In this document: positions 8,150 to 13,562 of the stretch, piece after piece
How positions within the stretch are numbered: position 1 is the stretch's first letter
How the letters are laid out: every line of letters starts with the position of its first letter
Assembly (NCBI GenBank): GCA_045643185.1
Contig: JAZUKH010000043.1
Coordinates: forward strand, 1-13,562
Source: RGIG464 sp045643185
GTDB lineage: Bacteria; Myxococcota_A; Bradymonadia; UBA4248
Reading direction: 5' to 3'
DNA: 13,562 nt
Position numbers and translations under genes: made by a program
The notes under the pieces: generated by a model
Told to the model about the DNA's origin: nothing
Seen by the model: the letters and a program-made list of their open reading frames with translations, nothing else
The model's database searches: none

Positions 8150-10492
8150 ATGATCGATGAATTTCCTCTGATTGTAGATCTGGCCTTCATCTTGATGGCG
8201 GCTGGCATTACGTCGCTTATTTGTCGTGCCCTCAAATTACCGATCCTCGTAGGTTACTTGCTTGCCGGTTTGCTGACAGGGCCTCACTTCGCGCTGTTTC
8301 CAAATGTGACGGATGTTACGAACATCCATACGTGGTCTGAGATCGGCGTGATCTTTTTGTTATTTGCGCTTGGACTTGAATTCAATTTCAAAAGTCTTCT
8401 TAAAGTTGGCAAAACGGGGGCGATCACCTGCAGTTTGGTGGTCGCCGGCACGATGTTTTTTGCCTGGTTGCTTGGACTTTGCTTTTCTTGGACGACGACA
8501 CAAAGCATTTTTATGGGTGGTATGCTGTCCGTGTCCTCTACGATGATCATCGTCAAGGCGTTTGAAGAGCTTCATCTGAAAGGCAAAGCATTTACGCACA
8601 TCGTCTACGGCGTTGAGATCTTTGAAGACATCGTCGCCATTCTATTACTTGTCATTCTACCGATGGTGGCGATGAGCCAAAGTGGCTCACTGGCGCGCGA
8701 TGTTTCGCTTTCACTCATGCGGGTGACCTTCTTTATGGTCATTTGGTTCGTTGCCGGCATTTTTCTCATTCCAACGTTATTGCGCAAGGTCAAAAAGCTC
8801 GTCAACGAAGAGGTCTTACTGGTGATCTCTCTGGCGCTTTGCCTGGGCATGGTCTTGCTGGCTGACTATGTTGGACTTTCGACTGCCCTGGGCGCTTTTG
8901 TGATCGGGTCGATCCTGGGCAGTACGACCGAAGCGCATCGCATTGAAACGATCATGACACCGATCAAAAATTTGTTTGGTGCCGTTTTTTTCGTTTCTGT
9001 CGGCATGATGGCAGATCCGTCGGTCATCATGTCGCATTGGGACATGATCCTGCTCGTTTTGGTGCTCGTCGTGGCGATCAAACCCATCATGGGAACGATC
9101 GGCGTTTATTTGTCGGGACGTGGTCTTGACCATTCGGTTCATGCCGGTTTTAGTTTTGGACATATCGGCGAATTTTCGTTCATCATCGCGAGTTTGGGCA
9201 TTTCATACGGCGTTTTGGAAGATTACATATATCCCGTGGTCATCGCGGTCAGTGTCATCACGACGATGACAACGCCCTACATCATTCGATTGGCGGACCC
9301 GGTTTATATGCATCTGGATCGCTGTTTGCCGAAAAAATTGCGTCAGATCTTTGAACAGGCACCGAATGAAGCGCTTAAACATAGTCCAAACCGTCGTGCG
9401 GTTCTGCTCAAACAGTTCTTTGTCGAGACTTTTGTGCTCGTCATGCTGCTCATCGGCATCATATCGTTCGTTGGCGGTATTTGTTCGCCGCTGATCGAAC
9501 AGCTGTTGGCGACCAGGCTGACAGAAAGACTCGACTTTGTGACGAGCGCCATAACGGTCTCGCTGATGCTTGTGTGCATGATGCCGTTTTTAAGTGCCCT
9601 GATTTTGCGCAAAAAGCACCTGAGTCGCGCGATCTTTGTTGCATTGATCAAGGGCGGTTATCAAAAGACGTTTTTGACGTTGCAGATCATTCGTGTGTTG
9701 ATCGTGATCGGTTTTATCGCCTTTGCATTGATCACAACATCGCCGTTCAATTTGCCGATCGACTTGGCAATCAGCGCTGTGATCTTTAGCATTGTGATGC
9801 TCTCACGCGGATTTTTAACCAATTATTTGCGTATCGAACGTCAGTTTTTGCTGAATTACAACGAAGCCGAGAATGCGGAACAGCGTGAAGCCTCTTATTC
9901 GCAAAATGCAGAGGTCTCCATGAACGATATTCGCGAAGGTGAATGGCTGTCAAATGATCTGATGGTCGGGGAACTATGTGTGGATGAGGCTTCAACGTTG
10001 GTCAATCGGACGCTCATCGACCTGAATTTGCGTGCTCGTCATGGCCTTTTCATCATCCGTATCGAGCGCCAGGGCTCAATCATCAATATCCCAGCGGGTG
10101 CAAGCGTCGTCTTGCCGAACGACCGGCTATTTATCGTGGGCAAAAAAGAGGCGTTTCAGGTCTTGTTCATGCCACCATGGGATGTTTCCGAAAAGTGCCT
10201 TCATCGTTCAACGATGGCTGAATTCACGCGTCACATCGCAGAAAAGCAGACGGATATGGCGCCGTTGCGTTGTATTGCGCTTCCGATCGGTCCAGATGCT
10301 TATTTTGTGGGTAAAACGCTTCGCGAATCGGGCATTGCGGCGCGCAACCAGTGTCTGGTGATCGGTATTGAGGTGTCTGAACGCGTTTCGATGAATCCTG
10401 ACCTGGATGAAGTCCTGGAACCAGGCGCTCGCCTTTGGGTCGTGGGCGAGCCCGATTCTCTGACGGAGCTGATCAAGGCCAATCTGGCTTAG
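8150..10492 (+). CDS. Kef/CPA2-type monovalent cation:proton antiporter with tandem TrkA-C domains
   Basis: A 780-residue inner-membrane protein. Residues 6-380 form a CPA2 sodium/proton-exchanger core with about 13 hydrophobic segments. Family signatures are PILVGYLLAGLLTGP (31-45), FALGLEF (72-78) and GHIGEFSFIIASLG (337-350). The ion-site pair is Glu-Asp at 159-160 (IFEDIVAILLL), as in YbaL-like members, rather than the Gln-Asp of KefC. Four more hydrophobic segments follow (about 423-443, 463-485, 510-530, 537-555). Two soluble RCK_C/TrkA-C-like domains come last, at about 597-674 and 703-778; each ends in a DRLFIVG or ARLWVVG strand. No Rossmann-type NAD-binding TrkA-N domain is seen. 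It probably exchanges K+ or Na+ for H+ under ligand control by the TrkA-C pair; ion specificity cannot be read from sequence. An in-frame TAG at 8129 makes 8150 the first available ATG, although the Shine-Dalgarno is weak. No KefF or KefG partner lies nearby. Confidence 0.93.
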   Translation: MIDEFPLIVDLAFILMAAGITSLICRALKLPILVGYLLAGLLTGPHFALFPNVTDVTNIHTWSEIGVIFLLFALGLEFNFKSLLKVGKTGAITCSLVVAGTMFFAWLLGLCFSWTTTQSIFMGGMLSVSSTMIIVKAFEELHLKGKAFTHIVYGVEIFEDIVAILLLVILPMVAMSQSGSLARDVSLSLMRVTFFMVIWFVAGIFLIPTLLRKVKKLVNEEVLLVISLALCLGMVLLADYVGLSTALGAFVIGSILGSTTEAHRIETIMTPIKNLFGAVFFVSVGMMADPSVIMSHWDMILLVLVLVVAIKPIMGTIGVYLSGRGLDHSVHAGFSFGHIGEFSFIIASLGISYGVLEDYIYPVVIAVSVITTMTTPYIIRLADPVYMHLDRCLPKKLRQIFEQAPNEALKHSPNRRAVLLKQFFVETFVLVMLLIGIISFVGGICSPLIEQLLATRLTERLDFVTSAITVSLMLVCMMPFLSALILRKKHLSRAIFVALIKGGYQKTFLTLQIIRVLIVIGFIAFALITTSPFNLPIDLAISAVIFSIVMLSRGFLTNYLRIERQFLLNYNEAENAEQREASYSQNAEVSMNDIREGEWLSNDLMVGELCVDEASTLVNRTLIDLNLRARHGLFIIRIERQGSIINIPAGASVVLPNDRLFIVGKKEAFQVLFMPPWDVSEKCLHRSTMAEFTRHIAEKQTDMAPLRCIALPIGPDAYFVGKTLRESGIAARNQCLVIGIEVSERVSMNPDLDEVLEPGARLWVVGEPDSLTELIKANLA

Positions 10493-11664
10493 CGCGTCAA
10501 AAAACAGAGTGCGCTTTGCGCGAGGAGTTTCGCGGCGCCGACCTGCGCCGCGTCATCGACGTGAAACATTTCGTTGTGCCATGAATACACGGCTTCGTTG
10601 GCCTGGCGTGAGCCGAGCCAATAGAAAAAGCCGGGAACGCGTTGCATGTAATCCGCAAAGTCTTCGGTGGCCAGGCCTGGGACGGAATCGACGATCGCGT
10701 CCGAACCGAGTGCCAACGCCGCGGCCTGGCGGGCAATTTCGGTCATTTCATGGCTGTTGATGACGGCTGGGACTTGTTCGTCGATCACAAAATCAGCTTT
10801 GCATTCAAAACAGGCTGCGGTCGCTTCGACGACTTGTTTGAGACGAGCCAGGGCACGCTCGCCAACGGCTGGTTGATGGTAGCGCATACTGCCGGTCATC
10901 TCGACCTGGTCGACGATCAGGTTCATTGGCGTGCCACCGTGGATCGAGCAGATCGAAAGGACCAGCGCTTCCATCGGGTCAACATTGCGCGCCGGTATCG
11001 TCAAAACAGCTTGGACGATGGCACTGGCACAGACGATCGGGTCGACACATTTGTGCGGCATGGAGCCATGACCGCCAACCCCGTGCACGGTGATGCTAAA
11101 GTTGATCTTTGCCGCCATGAGCGGGCCCTCGTGCACGACCACTCGCCCTGTCTCAACTTCCGGACGATTGTGAAGACCAAAAATGGCTTCGATCGGAAAC
11201 CGGTCGAAGGCGCCTTTGGCAATAATTTCACGCGCGCCATTCGTCGTTTCTTCAGCGGGTTGGAAAATAAAGACGACTTCACCAGCAAGTTCGTGACGAA
11301 GGCGCGAAAGCAGTTTGGCGGCTCCGATCAAGCCCGTCGTGTGAAAATCGTGGCCGCACAGATGACCTTTGCCTTCAATCAGACTTTTGAATGGCGAATC
11401 CCACTTTTCACAGACTTTGAGTGCGTCGATGTCGGCGCGAAGGGCAACGCAATGGCCTTGACGCGCAAATTTGAGGTGGGCTACGACGCCCGTCTGCAGA
11501 CCGAGGTCGACGAGCTCCACGCCGTCAATGTGCAATAACTGCTCCCGAATATAGGCGGTCGTTTCAACTTCTTCCCACGAGATCTCGGGGTGTTGGTGAA
11601 GGTGATGACGTATAGAAAGCAGGTCTTGCTGAAAGGCTTCGTCAATGTCCGGTAATGAGATCAT
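10489..11664 (-). CDS. M20D-family metallo-amidohydrolase (N-acyl amino acid / hippurate hydrolase type)
   Basis: A 391-residue cytoplasmic enzyme, the usual size for the family. M20D enzymes hydrolyse the amide of N-acylated amino acids (hippurate, N-acetyl-diaminopimelate, IAA-amino acid conjugates) with a two-metal centre. The expected ligands are present: HLCGHDFHT (C103, H105), QPAEET (E138 and E139, catalytic base region), GLHNRPE (H165) and the C-terminal SWHNEMFHVDD (H363). The dimerisation domain starts near 185 with ITVHGVGGHGSMPH. The substrate cannot be assigned. The start at 11664 is chosen because GGGAG lies 8 bases upstream and the protein then begins MISLPDIDEAF, as family members do. 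An upstream ATG at 11799 would overlap the preceding gene. It lies 67 bases downstream of the Cys-rich lipoprotein gene, with no clear terminator between them. Its stop overlaps the antiporter stop by 4 bases. Confidence 0.93.
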   Translation of the reverse strand: MISLPDIDEAFQQDLLSIRHHLHQHPEISWEEVETTAYIREQLLHIDGVELVDLGLQTGVVAHLKFARQGHCVALRADIDALKVCEKWDSPFKSLIEGKGHLCGHDFHTTGLIGAAKLLSRLRHELAGEVVFIFQPAEETTNGAREIIAKGAFDRFPIEAIFGLHNRPEVETGRVVVHEGPLMAAKINFSITVHGVGGHGSMPHKCVDPIVCASAIVQAVLTIPARNVDPMEALVLSICSIHGGTPMNLIVDQVEMTGSMRYHQPAVGERALARLKQVVEATAACFECKADFVIDEQVPAVINSHEMTEIARQAAALALGSDAIVDSVPGLATEDFADYMQRVPGFFYWLGSRQANEAVYSWHNEMFHVDDAAQVGAAKLLAQSALCFLTR

Positions 11665-11731
11665 GGTCTTCTCTCCCAAAAAATGGGGTGACGCGCGGAC
11701 AAGCGATGTGAGGGCGCGGAGCAACCCGCCG

Positions 11732-12394
11732 TTATTCGTAGGTTTTAAATAAGTCGCAAAGCAATTTCGTTTGTTCGTCTGTGAAATCGATCTTGCCACT
11801 CGTTTTGGCTAGGCCCAGGGATGTTTCGCACAATTCCGGCGTCATGTTCGTCAGGATCGCTTCATTGCAGACGGTGTTGAGCATCTCGGTTTTATCAGCC
11901 ATGAATGTGCCTAGCAAGGTTTTGCAAACTTCCGGCTTCATTTTGTGCAGGTCAAGTTCAAGTTCGCTGATGATGTAAGCCGACATGTTGAGCGCTGCCG
12001 TGACGTCGCCTGAGCCTTTTTCTTTGACGCACATCATCATGCTTTTGAGCTGGTTTTGCGTGGCCGTATCGCGGTTGAGTGAATCCATCAGATCTTCTGA
12101 ACAGGTGCCGGGTTGAGCCATCTGGGCGTTCATGAAATCAATAAAAAAGTCTTCGACGTCGCCTTTGCAGCCCTTGGCACTGCCATCGGATGCATTGTCG
12201 AGCAGGTCGCGGTGAAATTTGTCACATGATTTAAGGCTTTGGTACTGATTTTTGACTTTGGCGTAGTCGCAGGACTTTTGAAAATCACAGTAGTCTTCAA
12301 GCACAACGGCGATCTCAGGTTTGACACAGGCGGTTGTTTGACAAACGATGGTGAGCGCACATCCGATCAAGATGAGCTTCAGAATTCGGTTCAT
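11732..12394 (-). CDS. Cys-rich putative lipoprotein with internal duplication
   Basis: 220 residues, family not recognised. Residues 1-22 look like a lipoprotein signal peptide (MNRILKLILIGCALTIV core) ending in TTA|C with C23 as the acylated Cys; the lipobox is non-canonical at -3. The mature part has ten further cysteines (36, 42, 57, 76, 98, 122, 157, 176, 189, 213), enough for five disulfides, which fits an oxidising periplasmic or surface location. It is otherwise predicted helical and polar. The C-terminal third is duplicated: MKPEVCKTLLG (152-162) and MTPELCETSLG (184-194) each lead into a helix closed by another Cys. GAGGG lies 4-5 bases before the ATG. It is on the same strand as, and just upstream of, the amidohydrolase, but nothing in the sequence links their functions. 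Confidence 0.85.
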   Translation of the reverse strand: MNRILKLILIGCALTIVCQTTACVKPEIAVVLEDYCDFQKSCDYAKVKNQYQSLKSCDKFHRDLLDNASDGSAKGCKGDVEDFFIDFMNAQMAQPGTCSEDLMDSLNRDTATQNQLKSMMMCVKEKGSGDVTAALNMSAYIISELELDLHKMKPEVCKTLLGTFMADKTEMLNTVCNEAILTNMTPELCETSLGLAKTSGKIDFTDEQTKLLCDLFKTYE

Positions 12395-12445
12395 GGTTCC
12401 CTCAGAATTGCGCCAGAGCGATTTGGGTCTGACGTGATGTGATGA

Positions 12446-12475
12446 ATAAAAACAGTGCGTTTCTCACAAAACGCA
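12446..12475 (-). terminator. Rho-independent terminator or leader attenuator upstream of the Cys-rich lipoprotein
   Basis: On the minus strand, TGCGTTT pairs with AAACGCA (plus coordinates 12456-12462 and 12469-12475) around a 6-base loop, and CTGTTTTTATTC follows. It is about 170 bases past the stop of the DUF3006-like gene and 52 bases before the start of the lipoprotein gene. The simplest role is to end the upstream transcript. If the lipoprotein promoter lies upstream of it, it would act as an attenuator. Confidence 0.65.
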
Positions 12476-12547
12476 AAAATCGGGTACCAAACGTTATGAA
12501 AGGCTGTTTTATTCGCAAATATTATTGTCCCGGCTAGGTTTATGAGA

Positions 12548-12576
12548 ACTCGTGCGCCTTGTTGGGGCGCGCGAGT
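12548..12576. repeat. GC-rich intergenic inverted repeat
   Basis: ACTCG-T-GCGCC (12548-12558) faces GGCGC-G-CGAGT (12566-12576) around a 7-base loop. The single non-Watson-Crick position is G-U on a plus-strand RNA but C-A on a minus-strand RNA, so the stem is complete only in plus-strand RNA. No T-run follows on either strand. A second, weak A/T palindrome (CAAAAAA/TTTTTTG) is at 12600-12617. Confidence 0.6.
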
Positions 12577-12646
12577 CATGTTGCTCGCTGAATGCAGACC
12601 AAAAAACTGATTTTTTGTTGCAACGAGCTGTGTGACGTATCAAGGA

Positions 12647-13117
12647 TTACGCGTCTGGCTGCGTACTGAGACGTTTCATGCGTTCAATGCGGGCGCGGGC
12701 GCTCGACAAACGGCGTTGTTCCTGACTGGGCGTGTGGTGGAGCGAGATCATTGCGCCTTCGTGTACGGCTTCTTGAGGCAAGGCCTGGGCGGGAAAACGC
12801 ACAGGCCCGGCTTCGGTCTCGAGAATGACCTCGTCGCCGTCCACGCGGTCAACGACGAGCAGCATGCCCGAACTGCGTCGATCGACTTTGACGAAAGACG
12901 GGGTGGACGTTGTGCTCAACACGGCGGTCTGACCACTACTCGATGTGGTCACGGGCGTCTGGACAATTCCCTCTTGGATCGGTGGAACCTGGTCGACGCT
13001 CAAGCCCTGATAGGGCAATGACAGCGCGAGCAGGTCTTCGGCATAAGCCTGGCTTCCGCAAAACACTGCCGAAAACAGAGCGAGGATACACGACACATAA
13101 CGACTGACTTTTAGCAT
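12647..13117 (-). CDS. Secreted DUF3006-like protein
   Basis: 156 residues from the start at 13117. Residues 1-26 are a Sec signal peptide (hydrophobic SCILALFSAVF, cleavage AYA|ED at 26/27). Residues about 50-80 are a Ser/Thr-rich linker. About 85-149 matches my recollection of the DUF3006 pattern: VVDRVDGDEVILETEAG, then a strand and PAQALPQEAVHEGAMI, then a charged helix (RARIERMKRL). DUF3006 proteins are usually short and lack a signal peptide; their function is not established. Here the domain is exported to the periplasm or beyond. The chosen ATG has GGGAGG 6 bases upstream; the longer reading from 13225 has no signal peptide at its N-terminus and no such site. Translation of that extension would also run through a hairpin. 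Upstream is a structured leader. Confidence 0.85.
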   Translation of the reverse strand: MLKVSRYVSCILALFSAVFCGSQAYAEDLLALSLPYQGLSVDQVPPIQEGIVQTPVTTSSSGQTAVLSTTSTPSFVKVDRRSSGMLLVVDRVDGDEVILETEAGPVRFPAQALPQEAVHEGAMISLHHTPSQEQRRLSSARARIERMKRLSTQPDA

Positions 13118-13139
13118 GACATACCTCCCATGCCGTTGG

Positions 13140-13159
13140 GCGGACCGGTTTGGGTCCGC
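13140..13159 (-). promoter_or_regulatory. Hairpin in the leader of the DUF3006-like gene
   Basis: GCGGACC (13140-13146) pairs with GGTCCGC (13153-13159) around a 6-base loop, ending 10 bases before the GGGAGG ribosome binding site. A smaller hairpin (GAGGG/CCCTC, 13183-13196) precedes it in the transcript. It could stabilise the mRNA or affect ribosome access. No known riboswitch is recognised. Confidence 0.45.
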
Positions 13160-13208
13160 GTGGTGTTGGCGAAGTGATGTCGGAGGGAAGCCCCTCGAAT
13201 CGCTTCCT

Positions 13209-13257
13209 ATAGTATTCGCCAGCAAGTTTCGAAATGTGACATTTTTTTTTAAAAAAA
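13209..13257 (-). promoter_or_regulatory. Candidate promoter with A/T tract for the DUF3006-like gene
   Basis: On the minus strand, TACTAT (13214-13209) is a plausible -10. A run of nine T and seven A (13242-13257) lies about 28 bases upstream and could act as an UP-element-like A-tract. No convincing -35 hexamer is present between them, so confidence is low. Confidence 0.3.
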
Positions 13258-13336
13258 GTGACGTGTAAGTTGCAGCTCAGCCAAGGATCACAATTTGTTT
13301 TTGTTTGTTCGTTTATTCTTAACATTTTGTATTGGA

Positions 13337-13384
13337 GCAGGCCTGGGCCTGCGGCGCGCAGGGGGACGTTCGCGCTCGTCCCCC
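13337..13384. repeat. Adjacent GC-rich palindromes
   Basis: GCAGGCC-TG-GGCCTGC (13337-13352) is followed by GGGGGACG (13361-13368) pairing with CGTCCCCC (13377-13384) around the loop TTCGCGCT. An alternative stem, CTGCG/CGCAG (13349-13361), bridges the two. No T-run follows directly. Confidence 0.75.
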
Positions 13385-13409
13385 TTGCAACCCCCGAGCG
13401 CTCTTTTGT

Positions 13410-13452
13410 CGGCCGTGTGGAACTCGCTTCGCTCAAACATGCCACACGGCCG
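13410..13452. repeat. Extragenic palindrome A (11-bp stem, AACTCGCTTCGCTC loop)
   Basis: CGGCCGTGTGG (13410-13420) pairs perfectly with CCACACGGCCG (13442-13452). The 21-base loop begins AACTCGCTTCGCTCAAACA. That loop resembles the one in the palindrome at 13507-13549 although the stems differ in sequence. Confidence 0.8.
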
Positions 13453-13506
13453 TACCAAATTCAGGAACAGTTAAGGCAGATCATCGTAAACTAAATTTTG
13501 GAGTCG

Positions 13507-13549
13507 GCGGCCGCGAACTTGCCTTCGGCTTCGGATAAATCGCGGCCGC
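13507..13549. repeat. Extragenic palindrome B (10-bp stem, related loop)
   Basis: GCGGCCGCGA (13507-13516) pairs perfectly with TCGCGGCCGC (13540-13549). The stretch after the 9-bp GC core reads AACTTGCCTTCGGCTTCGG, closely related to the loop of palindrome A about 100 bases earlier. The arm itself contains the self-complementary octamer GCGGCCGC. Confidence 0.8.
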
Positions 13550-13562
13550 TCGCCCAATCTCA

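Larger units (their letters stand above)
13226..13562. other. Non-coding right end with palindrome cluster
   Basis: No reading frame here looks like protein: the open frames translate palindromes into Arg/Ala/Pro-rich text without ribosome binding sites. The first ~110 bases are A/T-rich. From 13337 on the sequence switches to GC-rich inverted repeats, listed separately. The window ends before the next gene. Confidence 0.7.

Noticed and set aside
10642..11538. Plus-strand open frame of 298 codons opposite the amidohydrolase
   Set aside because: The minus strand carries all M20 metal ligands in order; the plus translation has no recognisable motif or start signal.
11665..11799. N-terminal extension of the amidohydrolase to the ATG at 11799
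   Set aside because: It would overlap the lipoprotein 3' end and add 45 residues absent from M20D proteins, while the ATG at 11664 has a well-spaced Shine-Dalgarno.
13258..13538. Small plus-strand open frames at the right end
   Set aside because: They translate the palindromes, have no start signals, and have no protein-like pattern.
13337..13549. CRISPR-like array
   Set aside because: The repeated units are palindromes with differing arms and irregular spacing; there are no identical direct repeats or uniform spacers.

Overview
The window looks like a chromosomal stretch from a Gram-negative, secretion-rich bacterium. My best guess is the Myxococcota/Bradymonadales side of the old Deltaproteobacteria. 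That placement is an inference. It rests on a giant Trp/Leu-rich TPR protein with a characteristic C-terminal domain, a lipoprotein carrying thrombospondin type-3 calcium repeats, a Cys-rich lipoprotein of no known family, and long intergenic palindromes. There is no rRNA, tRNA, CRISPR array, transposase or phage gene, and base composition by eye is moderate and even.

Layout. A strong Rho-independent terminator (about 6-50) closes a 1712-residue cytoplasmic TPR protein on the minus strand (66-5204). A 276-bp divergent promoter region follows. On the plus strand, 5481-7811 encodes a surface lipoprotein built from 8 TSP3 calcium repeats, two PPC-like beta domains and a C-terminal papain-fold cysteine peptidase-like domain. 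The 338 bp from 7812 to 8149 hold no confident intact gene, but they contain a long hairpin (7838-7886) and a coding-like minus-strand fragment (7906-8037) that may be a gene relic. Next is a CPA2/Kef-type cation:proton antiporter with two TrkA-C domains (8150-10492, plus). It runs tail to tail, with overlapping stop codons, into an M20D metallo-amidohydrolase (10489-11664, minus). Upstream of the amidohydrolase on the same strand are a Cys-rich lipoprotein (11732-12394) and a secreted DUF3006-like protein (12647-13117). A terminator-like hairpin (12446-12475) separates those two. The last 340 bases are non-coding and carry a cluster of GC-rich palindromes, two of which share a related loop sequence.

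How the genes work together. There is no obvious single pathway. The exported proteins (peptidase-like lipoprotein, Cys-rich lipoprotein, DUF3006 protein) belong to the cell envelope. The antiporter handles ion and pH homeostasis, and the amidohydrolase is a cytoplasmic deacylase. The amidohydrolase and Cys-rich lipoprotein genes are 67 bp apart and may be co-transcribed. I found no convincing defence system, biosynthetic cluster or mobile element. The features most worth a second look are the domain architecture of the 5481-7811 lipoprotein, the shared-loop palindromes at the right end, the relic plus hairpin at 7838-8037, and the secreted DUF3006 protein.
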